A stretch of 64,000 nt of DNA from Trueperella bialowiezensis (GCF_900637955.1 NZ_LR134476.1:1488001-1552000), one strand, 5' to 3'; counted from the stretch's first letter, positions 36,175 through 45,268 are shown. Notes: generated by a model from the sequence alone, not told the origin. A program made the numbers and translations.

Positions 36175-36384
36175 ATGGCGCAATTACCCCCGTCGGCTCC
36201 GCAGTTTTTTACTGTGGCCGAAGTTGCTGAATTGACGCGTGTTTCACGAATGACTGTGTACCGGATGGTGCACTCAGGCGAGTTGCCAGCGGTACGCGTT
36301 GGCAATTCTTACCGGGTGCCCAAGTCGGCTGTCGCTAACCTCCTGTCCGGCGGCGAAACCGCGGGTGAAGCAACCACGGCGTAG
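36175..36384 (+). CDS. Excisionase-type/BldC-like helix-turn-helix protein
   Basis: The 69-residue protein is a winged HTH of the MerR/excisionase (HTH_17) type: FFTVAEVAELTRVSRMTVYRMVHSGELPAVRVGNSYRVPKSAVANLL. Such proteins are usually annotated as excisionases, but no phage or integrase is present. In M. tuberculosis a homologue (Rv0500A) lies next to the same tiny basic protein as here, so it is a conserved actinobacterial regulator. It has a long (245 bp) upstream region. Confidence 0.85.
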   Translation: MAQLPPSAPQFFTVAEVAELTRVSRMTVYRMVHSGELPAVRVGNSYRVPKSAVANLLSGGETAGEATTA

Positions 36385-36475
36385 GTCCGGGCTATCCGGG
36401 TCGTGGTATTGCGCACGCAAGATGTGGCATACGCACACACTGGGGTATTATTTTCTCGTTCACGTGGCTGGGCGT

Positions 36476-36481
36476 TAGTCT
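36476..36481 (+). promoter_or_regulatory. -10 box for the bS22-like gene
   Basis: TAGTCT at 36476-36481 would start a transcript near 36488, giving a leader of about 25 nt that contains GGAGGA. TATTAT at about 36436 is a second possibility. Confidence 0.4.
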
Positions 36482-36512
36482 GAGTCATTGCCGATAGAAG
36501 CGGAGGAAACCG

Positions 36513-36611
36513 ATGGGTTCTGTTATTAAAAAGCGCCGGAAGCGGATGTCGAAGAAGAAGCACCGCAAGCTCCTGCGTAAGACGCGCCATCAGCGCCGCA
36601 ACAAGAAGTAG
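36513..36611 (+). CDS. bS22/AURKAIP1-COX24 domain small basic ribosomal protein
   Basis: This 32-residue ORF begins [20 protein letters not shown] and continues with further Arg, Lys and His, ending in ...RNKK. It is nearly identical to the mycobacterial Rv0500B-type protein, seen as bS22 in mycobacterial 30S subunits and related to mitochondrial mS38. GGAGG lies 8 nt before the ATG. About 40% of residues are Lys or Arg. It follows the excisionase-like gene, as in mycobacteria. Confidence 0.9.
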   Translation: MGSVIKKRRKRMSKKKHRKLLRKTRHQRRNKK

Positions 36612-36700
36612 AGTCTTGGTGCTCAGGGCCGGTTTCCGTTAAGGGGAGCCGGTTCTTTTCTTTGGTTTCACGTTTCGTCTGGTGGATTTTGCTGTGGGCG

Positions 36701-36729
36701 TTCACAAAATCGGGAATGTGTGACATACT
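36701..36729 (+). promoter_or_regulatory. Promoter of the MarR-type gene
   Basis: TTCACA (36701-36706) and CATACT (36724-36729) are separated by 17 bp. The leader is about 34 nt and carries AAGGAGG. Confidence 0.5.
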
Positions 36730-36769
36730 TGGGTTGTTGAAGATTCAATCAGGGTGCAAGGAGGCGGCG

Positions 36770-37216
36770 ATGGTTGATTGGCTAAGCGAAAAAGAACAGG
36801 TGGCCTGGCGGTCCTTCCTCACCGGGCAGGCGCTCGTCCTTGACGCAATAAATCAAGATCTCAACAACGATTCAGACCTCACCTTGAACGAATACGAGGT
36901 GCTCGTACGGCTATCCGAAGCGCCGAACCGGCAACTGCGGATGTCCCACCTTGCAGAAAATCTGGTCCACTCGCGCTCCCGGCTCACCCATACGGTCAAA
37001 CGTCTTGAAAAGATCGGCTACGTATCGCGCGAACCCTGCCCCGACGATCGGCGCGGCATCATCTGCGTGCTCACCGACGCCGGGTTCACCAAACTCGACA
37101 CCACCGCGCCCATGCACGTGGAATCGGTTCGCAAACACCTGATCTCTCATTTGACGCAGGAAGAGTTTTTGGAGTTGGGGCGCGTCATGGCGAAACTTAT
37201 CGACGCACAGCAGTAG
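36770..37216 (+). CDS. MarR-family transcriptional regulator
   Basis: The 148-residue protein shows the MarR winged-helix core: DLTLNEYEVLVRLSEAPNRQLRMSHLAENLVHSRSRLTHTVKRLEKIGYVSREPCPDDRRGIICVLTDAGFTKL, with the DxRG wing. ATG 36770 follows AAGGAGGCGGCG; the frame's upstream extension to 36662 is unsupported. No divergent target gene is visible, so its ligand and target are unknown. Confidence 0.85.
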   Translation: MVDWLSEKEQVAWRSFLTGQALVLDAINQDLNNDSDLTLNEYEVLVRLSEAPNRQLRMSHLAENLVHSRSRLTHTVKRLEKIGYVSREPCPDDRRGIICVLTDAGFTKLDTTAPMHVESVRKHLISHLTQEEFLELGRVMAKLIDAQQ

Positions 37217-37259
37217 TGAGCACGACGCCGTAGGGCGTGCGACGCCGTAGCGCTCGGCA

Positions 37260-37344
37260 GTGCTGGTAGTTCGGTTGTGCTGGTAGCCGGGCTGTGATGC
37301 TAGCTGAACCGTGGTGAGAGCCGGGCTGTGGTGAGAGCCGGGCG
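37260..37344. repeat. Five-unit 17-bp tandem repeat
   Basis: Consecutive units start at 37260, 37277, 37294, 37311 and 37328; the clearest are GTGCTGGTAGCCGGGCT, GTGGTGAGAGCCGGGCT and GTGGTGAGAGCCGGGCG. The unit length is not a multiple of three, consistent with non-coding DNA. It ends about 35 bp before the histidine phosphatase start. Confidence 0.8.
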
Positions 37345-37365
37345 ACGGCGTCGAACGTGTCATGG

Positions 37366-37371
37366 CACAAT
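37366..37371 (+). promoter_or_regulatory. -10-like box before the histidine phosphatase gene
   Basis: CACAAT is followed by 7 nt and ATG 37379. The same hexamer precedes menB. Confidence 0.4.
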
Positions 37372-37378
37372 TGGGGGC

Positions 37379-38050
37379 ATGGATATTACAACGGTTCACT
37401 TGGTCCGCCACGGCGAGGTACACAATCCGGAGGCCGTACTGTACGGGCGCCGGCCTGGATACCACCTGTCCGAGCTCGGCTTTCTCATGGCGGAAGGCTT
37501 GGGGGAGGAGTTCGCGGACCATGACGTGCGGCTCGTCATGGCATCCCCGCTCGAACGTGCCGTGGAAACAGCCACGCCAACCGCGCGGGCGGCCGGGCTC
37601 GAGATTGTCAAGGACGCGCGCCTCATCGAGGCAGACAACAAATTTGAGGGCGTTCCCGTCAACAAGAATCGTTGGATTCTGGCCCATCCGCGCTACTGGT
37701 CGTGGTATGTGAACCCGTTGGAGCCGTCGTGGGGTGAGCCGTATACGGATGTTATTGAGCGCATGTCTGGCGCTGTTGCCTACGCGCTAGATCAGGCCAG
37801 TGGCGGCGAGGCCGTACTGTTTTCCCACCAGCTACCGATCTGGACGATGCGCAGGTTCGTGGAAGGCAAACCGCCCGCACACGATCCGCGCAAACGCGAA
37901 TGTTCCCTCGCCTCGGTAACGTCGTTGACGTTCGCAGGAAAGCAACTCTTAGCACTCGACTATTGGGAGCCGGTGGGCTACCTGCTCGATGAAGCCGCGG
38001 ACATGGTTCCCGGAACCTCGGCGGCACACGCGCACGGCGCCGGCGAATAG
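37379..38050 (+). CDS. Histidine phosphatase superfamily protein
   Basis: The 223-residue protein has the phosphoglycerate-mutase-like catalytic motif LVRHGEV (RHG, His near residue 10), a second conserved region ASPLERAVETATPTA, and the late active-site His in VLFSHQLPIWTMRRF. It belongs to the branch usually annotated as broad phosphatase/PGM in actinobacteria; the substrate is unknown. ATG 37379 is chosen because it gives the family N-terminus; the frame extends upstream only into tandem repeats. Confidence 0.85.
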   Translation: MDITTVHLVRHGEVHNPEAVLYGRRPGYHLSELGFLMAEGLGEEFADHDVRLVMASPLERAVETATPTARAAGLEIVKDARLIEADNKFEGVPVNKNRWILAHPRYWSWYVNPLEPSWGEPYTDVIERMSGAVAYALDQASGGEAVLFSHQLPIWTMRRFVEGKPPAHDPRKRECSLASVTSLTFAGKQLLALDYWEPVGYLLDEAADMVPGTSAAHAHGAGE

Positions 38051-38062
38051 GGTGGGCCGGGA

Positions 38063-38503
38063 TTACCGGGCGCCGTAGAGGCCGCCTTCGTTGCGGTCGT
38101 CGTCGCTTTCTTCGCTGTTCTCGTCGTCCTGGTCCGCTAGCGGATCGAGCCCCTGCTCTTCACGCAGGCGCTGCTCGTAAGCGCGACGCCGGTTACGGGC
38201 CTCGAGGCGGGCAAGAAACTCGGGATCGTCGTCGGGAGCAACCGGGCCAGACGGCTTCTTCGGGCGCGAGAACGGATTGGAATAGCCGGTCACCTTATAG
38301 TCCGATTTGAACACGTGCTGATACTTGAAGAACAGCCAGATCAACGCGCCGATCACGGGAACAATCGCAATGAGCAACAGCCACAGCGGCTTGCTGATGC
38401 GCGCCGGCATCTTCGTCGAATCCGTGCGGGCAGCATCAATAAACGCGTAGATAATCAACGCGACGCCAACAATGATCGGTACTATTCGTGCCACGCGCAC
38501 CAC
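38063..38503 (-). CDS. PLDc_N-domain membrane protein
   Basis: The 146-residue protein has two TM helices (VARIVPIIVGVALIIYAFIDAA; PLWLLLIAIVPVIGALIWLFF) matching the PLDc_N (phospholipase D N-terminal-like) domain seen alone in many actinobacteria. A long acidic, probably disordered cytoplasmic tail follows (DDDPEFLARLEARNRRRAYEQRLREEQ...). Three GTG codons at 38503, 38500 and 38494 are possible starts. Function unknown. It often neighbours menA/menE in this phylum. Confidence 0.75.
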   Translation of the reverse strand: MVRVARIVPIIVGVALIIYAFIDAARTDSTKMPARISKPLWLLLIAIVPVIGALIWLFFKYQHVFKSDYKVTGYSNPFSRPKKPSGPVAPDDDPEFLARLEARNRRRAYEQRLREEQGLDPLADQDDENSEESDDDRNEGGLYGAR

Positions 38504-38571
38504 CTTAGTTCAATTGAGCTGAAGAATAAACACGATTTCGCCACAGCAGGAGTGACGGCGTCGTCGTTCGC

Positions 38572-39447
38572 TTACGCTGTGAACGACGCGAGTAAGACCA
38601 CGACGCCGAAGCCCAGTTCGAGCAGGCCGGTGTCGCGAAGGACGCCGATGAGGTCGCGGCCGGTGAGGCCGGAGCGGACGCGTGCGGAGAGCAGGCCGGC
38701 CCACAATCCGATGGCGACCATGCCTGCCGCGATCGGCCAGTGCGTGATGCCGAGTGTGAGTCCGCATGCGGTGGCCGCGGCGAGCATGAGGCCGTAGGCG
38801 AGCCGCGCGCGACGATCGCCTAAGCGGACGGCGAGGGTGTTTTTGCCGCTGAGGGAATCGGTGGGGATATCGCGAATGTTGTTCACCATTAACAGTGCGC
38901 ACGCGATGAGCCCGACGCCGGTGCCGCCCACCCACGCTTCCCAGGGCGCGGTGCCGGTTTGCGTGTACGTGGTGCCCACGGTGGCGACGTAGCCGAAGAA
39001 AATTATGACGAACACTTCGCCGAGGCCCATGTACCCGTACGGGCGCGTGCCACCGGTGTAGAACCATGCGGCGATCACGGCTGCAGCGCCGACGGCGATC
39101 AACCACCACTGGCCGGTCAGGGCCACCAGGATAAGGCCGACGAGGCCGGCGAGCGCGAAACTGGCGAACGCTGCCGCTTTCACTACCTGCGGCGATGCTT
39201 TTCCTCCGCCGGTGAGCCTGGGTGGGCCGGTGCGGAACTCGTCGGTGCCGCGAACGCCGTCGGAATAGTCGTTCGCAAAATTCACGCCGATCTGCAGCAG
39301 CAGCGCTACTCCCGCGGCGAGTAGTGCGCGCACCCACGAGGCGCCGTCGTGCATGACCGCCACGCCCGTCCCCACGAGGACCGGCGACACCGACGCGGGC
39401 AACGTGCGCACACGCGCCCCTTCCAGCCAGTCATTGATGGTTGCCAT
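38572..39447 (-). CDS. menA: 1,4-dihydroxy-2-naphthoate polyprenyltransferase
   Basis: MenA prenylates DHNA to demethylmenaquinone in the membrane. The 291-residue UbiA-family protein has about eight TM helices and the two Asp-rich motifs: NFANDYSDGVRGTD and NIRDIPTDSLSGKNTLAVRLG. AAAGGA lies 5 nt before the ATG and a TATGAT -10 box at about 39469-39474 on the minus strand gives a short leader. Confidence 0.95.
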   Translation of the reverse strand: MATINDWLEGARVRTLPASVSPVLVGTGVAVMHDGASWVRALLAAGVALLLQIGVNFANDYSDGVRGTDEFRTGPPRLTGGGKASPQVVKAAAFASFALAGLVGLILVALTGQWWLIAVGAAAVIAAWFYTGGTRPYGYMGLGEVFVIIFFGYVATVGTTYTQTGTAPWEAWVGGTGVGLIACALLMVNNIRDIPTDSLSGKNTLAVRLGDRRARLAYGLMLAAATACGLTLGITHWPIAAGMVAIGLWAGLLSARVRSGLTGRDLIGVLRDTGLLELGFGVVVLLASFTA

Positions 39448-39541
39448 AACCGTCCTTTCAGCCGCTCCATCATACCGGTTGTTAGGCGCACGTTAGCGGG
39501 GGCTGTGCCGTGCGGCTCGTGTCGCGCGTGGTGTGGGGTGC

Positions 39542-40975
<1,434 letters not shown>

Positions 40976-41276
40976 AACCGGATGATAGGCGCGCGACGGT
41001 GGTGATTTCACCTTTGGGGCTCGGCACGAGATGCGTTGGCGGGGGAGAAGAGAAACTTTTCCACAGGAAGTTAAATGCGGCGATTGGGTATGATGTATGC
41101 CATGAACCGAACGTTTGTGGTGTTTTTGAGGTAAAATTTAAGTACGAAAACAAGGGCGACGGCAGTGGAGAAGCAGTCCGATAGATGGGCGGGAAAGCAT
41201 TGGTAGCTCGCGGTTTATCTGGTTGTCATGTTTTTCTGCTGGCGTCCGTTGATAGGCCGGGAAGGAGGTGTGCGCT
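40976..41276. other. 301-bp intergenic region between menE and the HNH gene
   Basis: This holds the menE -10 box and, on the plus strand, TATGAT (41089-41094) followed by 7 nt and a tiny ORF ATG 41102 to TAA 41134 (11 codons, MNRTFVVFLR). A further AT-rich stretch at 41130-41145 could be another promoter. No protein gene is supported. Confidence 0.4.
40982..40987 (-). promoter_or_regulatory. -10 box of a leaderless promoter for menE
   Basis: On the minus strand TATCAT is followed by exactly 6 nt and ATG 40975. Confidence 0.6.
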
Positions 41277-43184
41277 ATGTTGTTCGAACAAGGGCAGTTG
41301 GATTTTGGTGTGAGCGCTCGGCGGTCAGAAGAAACCGCCATGCGTAGGACGGGTGCGGCAACTGCAAGTGCTGTGGGCAGTGCAAGCTCAGTGATGGGTG
41401 CATGTGCTGTTAACCCTCGGGTTCATGTGGACAGGATGGAGCGCACGCCTGCCCGTGGAGATGAAGAGTTTTCCGGGTCGATTCTGGCCGACGAAAGAGC
41501 CGCCGCGCTGTCTGTGGAGGAAATAAAGACTGCCGTATCTGTGCTGATGGGGATCGACTTGCGCAGGTTAGGCTCGGTGGCAAAGAATGCGCTCTCCAAT
41601 GATCTGGATACCGTCTACCGTCAGCTTCGTACGTTGCGCTATGACCTCGTCGTTGTTGAAGAATCGGAAGTGCCCAAGGAATCGGGTGTTCGCACACCTA
41701 CGCAGGTGGAGCAGAAGCGCACGAAGGCGTCGTATCGGCAGGCACGCGCTACGGTGGAGCGTGCACAGGCGCTCAGGGAGGATTTTCCGCTATTTCGTCA
41801 GGCGTTGCGGGAGAACCGGATCACGGATGAGTATGTGGACGTCGTGCGCAAGCTGATTTGCACAGAGGAATTGAAAGCCAAGCTTGCGGATGAACAAGTG
41901 GGCGAAGCGCGCCTAGTCGAATGGGCGGCTGAGATGGGTATTGACGCCTTCACGAAGAAGGTACGGGCGTGGGTCTATAAGCATTCGCCACGGTTGGCGG
42001 ACAAGCAGGCTCAAGCCGAAGCGGTCGAAGAAAAGCTTCACATGTTCCGTAAAGACAACCACTACATTCTCAACGGTCGGTTTTCTTTACTCAACGGTGC
42101 GGTGGTGTATAACCTTTTGCAAGCCATCGTGCGCACCAACCTGCGTTCGAAACAAGAAGATGCAGATGAGGCTCACGCGGGTGGAGCTGGCGCGGGTGGT
42201 GCAGAGACTGGTACGCGCGGGAACGATGGCGCGGTAACCGGCGAAAGGGGCAGCGGGAATGGCAGCGTGAACGGAAACGAAGCCGTCTCGCGCTCCTCGG
42301 TGGGCAAGCTTTCTGCTGCACAACATCAGGCTGCTGCTTTGGTTGAACTTAGTGCGCGGGTGCTTGAAGAAGGCATGTATGAGGGGTCGGCCCGGGTGTC
42401 ACCGCATGTGTCGGTGCTGTGTCCGGTTGAGACTTTGGCTGTGGCGGAAGCTCGTTACAAGGCTGCACGGAATGAAGGGCAAAGTGCAGCAGGAGAGTCT
42501 GGGCATCTGGGAGGAAGTACCAGTTCGCGTGTTGCTCCTGCAGTACATCCCGATTTGGGTCGGAAGTTGGCAGAAATCAGCCCGGGTATCGATCCTGTTT
42601 TCTTCGAAGGTTTGGAACCGGCCACTTTAGATGATGGCAGCCCGTTGTCGCCAGGTCAGCTACAGATGATTGTGGCGGATGCGCAGATATCGCGGGTGGT
42701 GCTCGGGCAGCCATCCGAGGTGTTAGACCTCGGGCGGCAGGCACGGTTAGCGTCAAGTTCGCAGGCCAGAGCAGTGAGAGCACGAGACAAACACTGCCAG
42801 TTCCCGGGATGCGACCACCCGTTTGCGTCGTGTCGGATCCATCATGCCCTCTATTGGGAGCACGGAGGAAACACAGACATGGATAACCTCGTGCTCGTCT
42901 GCTGGTATCACCACAAACTCATTCACGACATGAAGATCACCGCGATCCACTACGAACGAGGCTGGATTTTCTACGATGCGCACGGGAAAGAAATCCCAGA
43001 TCCGTATAACCGAAGTAAGCCCAGTGATGTTCGAAGTAGACCCAGTGATGCTCGAAGTGAGTCGAGTGGTAACCGAAGTTGGTCGTCCGATAACCGAAGT
43101 AACTCACATGGCATGGTCGGAACGGAGCCAAGTTCGCAACCGCTCGGACCACCTGAATCGCAACCGCCCGGACCACCTGGATGA
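41277..43184 (+). CDS. HNH endonuclease signature protein with DUF222 domain
   Basis: The 635-residue protein has a DUF222 domain in the N-terminal and middle part (LRRLGSVAKNALSNDLDTVYRQLR ... AAALVELSARVLEEG) and a C-terminal HNH motif (CQFPGCDHPFASCRIHHALYWEHGGNTDMDNLVLVCWYHHKLIHD). A Gly/Ala/Glu linker lies near residues 295-340. The tail is repetitive (PSDVRSRPSDARSESSGNRS). Such 13E12-like genes are multi-copy in actinobacteria; their role is not established. GAAGGAGG lies 8 nt before ATG 41277, so GTG 41268 is not preferred. Confidence 0.88.
   Translation: MLFEQGQLDFGVSARRSEETAMRRTGAATASAVGSASSVMGACAVNPRVHVDRMERTPARGDEEFSGSILADERAAALSVEEIKTAVSVLMGIDLRRLGSVAKNALSNDLDTVYRQLRTLRYDLVVVEESEVPKESGVRTPTQVEQKRTKASYRQARATVERAQALREDFPLFRQALRENRITDEYVDVVRKLICTEELKAKLADEQVGEARLVEWAAEMGIDAFTKKVRAWVYKHSPRLADKQAQAEAVEEKLHMFRKDNHYILNGRFSLLNGAVVYNLLQAIVRTNLRSKQEDADEAHAGGAGAGGAETGTRGNDGAVTGERGSGNGSVNGNEAVSRSSVGKLSAAQHQAAALVELSARVLEEGMYEGSARVSPHVSVLCPVETLAVAEARYKAARNEGQSAAGESGHLGGSTSSRVAPAVHPDLGRKLAEISPGIDPVFFEGLEPATLDDGSPLSPGQLQMIVADAQISRVVLGQPSEVLDLGRQARLASSSQARAVRARDKHCQFPGCDHPFASCRIHHALYWEHGGNTDMDNLVLVCWYHHKLIHDMKITAIHYERGWIFYDAHGKEIPDPYNRSKPSDVRSRPSDARSESSGNRSWSSDNRSNSHGMVGTEPSSQPLGPPESQPPGPPG
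43009..43110. repeat. Imperfect in-frame repeats at the 3' end of the HNH gene
   Basis: Units built on CGAAGT with CCCAGTGATG or GATAACCGAAGT recur, encoding R-S-x-P-S-D/S-S-D-N-R-S motifs. They contrast with the more complex sequence upstream. Confidence 0.6.
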
Positions 43185-43203
43185 GGGTAGGTGATTGGCC
43201 CTG

Positions 43204-43291
43204 GCTGGGCGAGTGGCGCCGGTTTGAACTTGCTCGGGCGAGTGGCTGGCGCTAGCTGGGCGAGTGGCGGTGGCTTGAACTCGCTCGGGCG
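43204..43291. repeat. 37-bp direct repeat, 51-bp period
   Basis: Copies at 43204-43240 and 43255-43291 begin GCTGGGCGAGTGGCG and end GCTCGGGCG, with few mismatches. They lie between the 3' ends of the HNH gene and menB. Confidence 0.75.
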
Positions 43292-43306
43292 TTGGGCGGA
43301 AGCCCT

Positions 43307-44260
43307 CTACGCGTAGAACGGAAAATCATCCCAGTTTGGTGGGCGCTTTTCGAGGAAAGCGTCGCGGCCTTCCTGTGCTTCTTCGGTCATGTAGGCCAAG
43401 CGGGTAGCTTCGCCGGCGAAGACTTGTTGGCCGGCGAGGCCGTCGTCGGCGAGATTGAAAGCGAACTTCAACATGCGCAAAGCCTGTGGAGACTTCGTAC
43501 GCAAGATCGCCGCATACTCAAGTGCACGATCCTCAAGCTCCGCATGCGGCACGGCCTCGTTCACAACACCCCAACGCTCAGCATCCGCCGCCGAATACTC
43601 ACGAGCCAAAAAGAAAATCTCACGAGCCCGCCGATCCCCAACCTGCCGCGCAAGCAACGCCGCGCCATAGCCTGCGTCAAACGAGCCCACATTCGCATCA
43701 ACCTGCATAAACCGTGCATGCTCACGCGAAGCCAACGACAGGTCACACACCACATTCAACGAATGCCCACCACCAGTCGCCCAACCACTCACCGCAGCAA
43801 TAAAAATCATGCCCGACGTACGCATAAGACGCTGCACTTCTAAAATGTGGAGACGCCCGGCGTGTGAGCCGCCCGCAGAACCTGCGCTCTCATACTTGTA
43901 GCCATCCCTCCCACGAATACGCTGATCACCGCCAGAACAAAACGCCCAACCGCCATCTTTGGGACTCGGCCCGTTCCCGGTTAAAATAACAGCGCCAATC
44001 TCGCCGGAAAGCCGCGCGTGATCGATAGCGCGATACAACTCATCCACAGTCTCCGGACGAAACGCGTTCCGCACAAGCGGACGATTAAACGCAATCCGCA
44101 CCACCGGCAAATCACGCTCGGAAACAACACGTGAACCCTCAAACGTCCTCTCAACACCCCGATGATACGTAATATCCGAATCCGGGAAACCGTCAATCGA
44201 CCGCCACTTACGCGGATCAAAAATCTCTGACACTTTATTGGGAACACGTGAATCAGTCAT
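43307..44260 (-). CDS. menB: 1,4-dihydroxy-2-naphthoyl-CoA synthase
   Basis: MenB closes the second ring of the naphthoquinone from o-succinylbenzoyl-CoA. The 317-residue crotonase-fold protein has RPLVRNAFRPETVDELYRAID, FCSGGDQRIRGRDGYKYE, AVSGWATGGGHSLNVVCDLSLAS, VGSFDAGYGAALLARQVG and the C-terminal PNWDDFPFYA. The N-terminal extension of about 30 residues is usual for actinobacteria. Start supported by CACAAT 6 nt upstream. It is divergent from menC with only 30 bp between starts. Confidence 0.95.
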   Translation of the reverse strand: MTDSRVPNKVSEIFDPRKWRSIDGFPDSDITYHRGVERTFEGSRVVSERDLPVVRIAFNRPLVRNAFRPETVDELYRAIDHARLSGEIGAVILTGNGPSPKDGGWAFCSGGDQRIRGRDGYKYESAGSAGGSHAGRLHILEVQRLMRTSGMIFIAAVSGWATGGGHSLNVVCDLSLASREHARFMQVDANVGSFDAGYGAALLARQVGDRRAREIFFLAREYSAADAERWGVVNEAVPHAELEDRALEYAAILRTKSPQALRMLKFAFNLADDGLAGQQVFAGEATRLAYMTEEAQEGRDAFLEKRPPNWDDFPFYA

Positions 44261-44266
44261 ACCCCT

Positions 44267-44272
44267 ATTGTG
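44267..44272 (-). promoter_or_regulatory. -10 box of a leaderless promoter for menB
   Basis: On the minus strand CACAAT is followed by exactly 6 nt and ATG 44260. Its -35 region would fall within the first codons of menC. Confidence 0.55.
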
Positions 44273-44278
44273 CCAGCG

Positions 44279-44284
44279 TATTGT
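44279..44284 (+). promoter_or_regulatory. -10 box of a leaderless promoter for menC
   Basis: TATTGT is followed by exactly 6 nt and GTG 44291. Its -35 region would fall within the first codons of menB. Confidence 0.55.
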
Positions 44285-44290
44285 GAAAGC

Positions 44291-45268
44291 GTGAACATTT
44301 ACGTCTACCGCCTACGCTTTACCAACCGCTTCCGCCGCCTCGACGAACGAGACGGCCTACTAATCGAAGGCGGAACAGGCTGGGCGGAAGTCTCGCCGTT
44401 TTGGGATTACGACGACGACGTCGCCGCACGCTGGCTAGCCGCCGGATACGAAGCCGCACAGCGGGGATACCCTGAGCCGATCCGGCAAAAAGTACCCGTC
44501 AACGAAACAATCCCCGCGGTCGACGCTCAGACCGCCTACGACTTAGCTGCAGCCTCATCGTGCAGCACCTTTAAAGTGAAAATCGCCGACCACCCCGAAT
44601 CCCTCGCTGAAGACCTCACCCGGCTCGAAGCGGTACGTGCAGCGGCACCGACGGCGCGTATCCGGATCGATGCTAATGGTGCGTGGGGCGCCGAAGAAGC
44701 CGTCCGCAATATCGGCCTGATGAACCGAGCAGCGGGCGGACTCGAATATGTGGAACAGCCCTGCAGGCAGGTAGACGAACTGGCGCAGGTGCGCAGAAAA
44801 GTCGACGTGCCGATTGCTGCCGATGAGTCGATTCGCATCGATGGGCTAGCACAGGAGGTCGTACGAACACAGGCGGCAGACCTGGTGGTGCTCAAGAACC
44901 AGCCGCTTGGCGGGGTGCGAAGGGCGTTGCGACTGCAGGAAGAGCTGGGAGTGCCCGTCGTCGTCTCCTCAGCAGTAGAAAGCTCGGTAGGGCTCCGGGC
45001 CGGGATTGCGCTCGCGGCAGCACTGCCGGAACTACCCTACGCGTGTGGGCTCGCAACCTCGCGGCTCTTCGACCGCGACATCACCTCAAAACCTCTTGTT
45101 CCGCACGACGGCCAGATAGAAGTTCGCGACGTCGTCCCCGAATTTTCCGAGCCAGTGAGCGCCGAGCTAGAACAACGATGGGCAACGCGGCTGGAACGGA
45201 TGTGGGAGTATGCACGTCAGCGACACTGGGTGAGCGGGAACTACGAGTTCCAAGGAGGGTTTCGATGA
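44291..45268 (+). CDS. menC: o-Succinylbenzoate synthase
   Basis: MenC dehydrates SHCHC to o-succinylbenzoate. The 325-residue enolase-superfamily protein shows the KxK catalytic pair in TFKVKIAD, the metal ligands in RIDANGAW, YVEQPC and ADESI, and the second catalytic Lys in VVLKNQPLGG. GTG 44291 is chosen for its -10 spacing and family N-terminus (NIYVYRLRFTNRFRR); GTG 44270 would lie within the menB promoter. It overlaps menD by 4 nt. Confidence 0.92.
   Translation: MNIYVYRLRFTNRFRRLDERDGLLIEGGTGWAEVSPFWDYDDDVAARWLAAGYEAAQRGYPEPIRQKVPVNETIPAVDAQTAYDLAAASSCSTFKVKIADHPESLAEDLTRLEAVRAAAPTARIRIDANGAWGAEEAVRNIGLMNRAAGGLEYVEQPCRQVDELAQVRRKVDVPIAADESIRIDGLAQEVVRTQAADLVVLKNQPLGGVRRALRLQEELGVPVVVSSAVESSVGLRAGIALAAALPELPYACGLATSRLFDRDITSKPLVPHDGQIEVRDVVPEFSEPVSAELEQRWATRLERMWEYARQRHWVSGNYEFQGGFR

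Noticed and set aside
36175-36384. The excisionase-like gene as part of a prophage or integrated element
   Set aside because: No integrase, attachment-site duplication or phage gene is nearby, and the same gene pair is conserved in mycobacteria.
37260-37344. The 17-bp tandem repeat as a CRISPR array
   Set aside because: Units are contiguous with no unique spacers, shorter than CRISPR repeats, and no cas genes are present.
41277-43184. The HNH/DUF222 gene as an insertion-sequence transposase or restriction enzyme
   Set aside because: No terminal inverted repeats, target duplication or methyltransferase partner is seen; only the HNH motif suggests nuclease activity.
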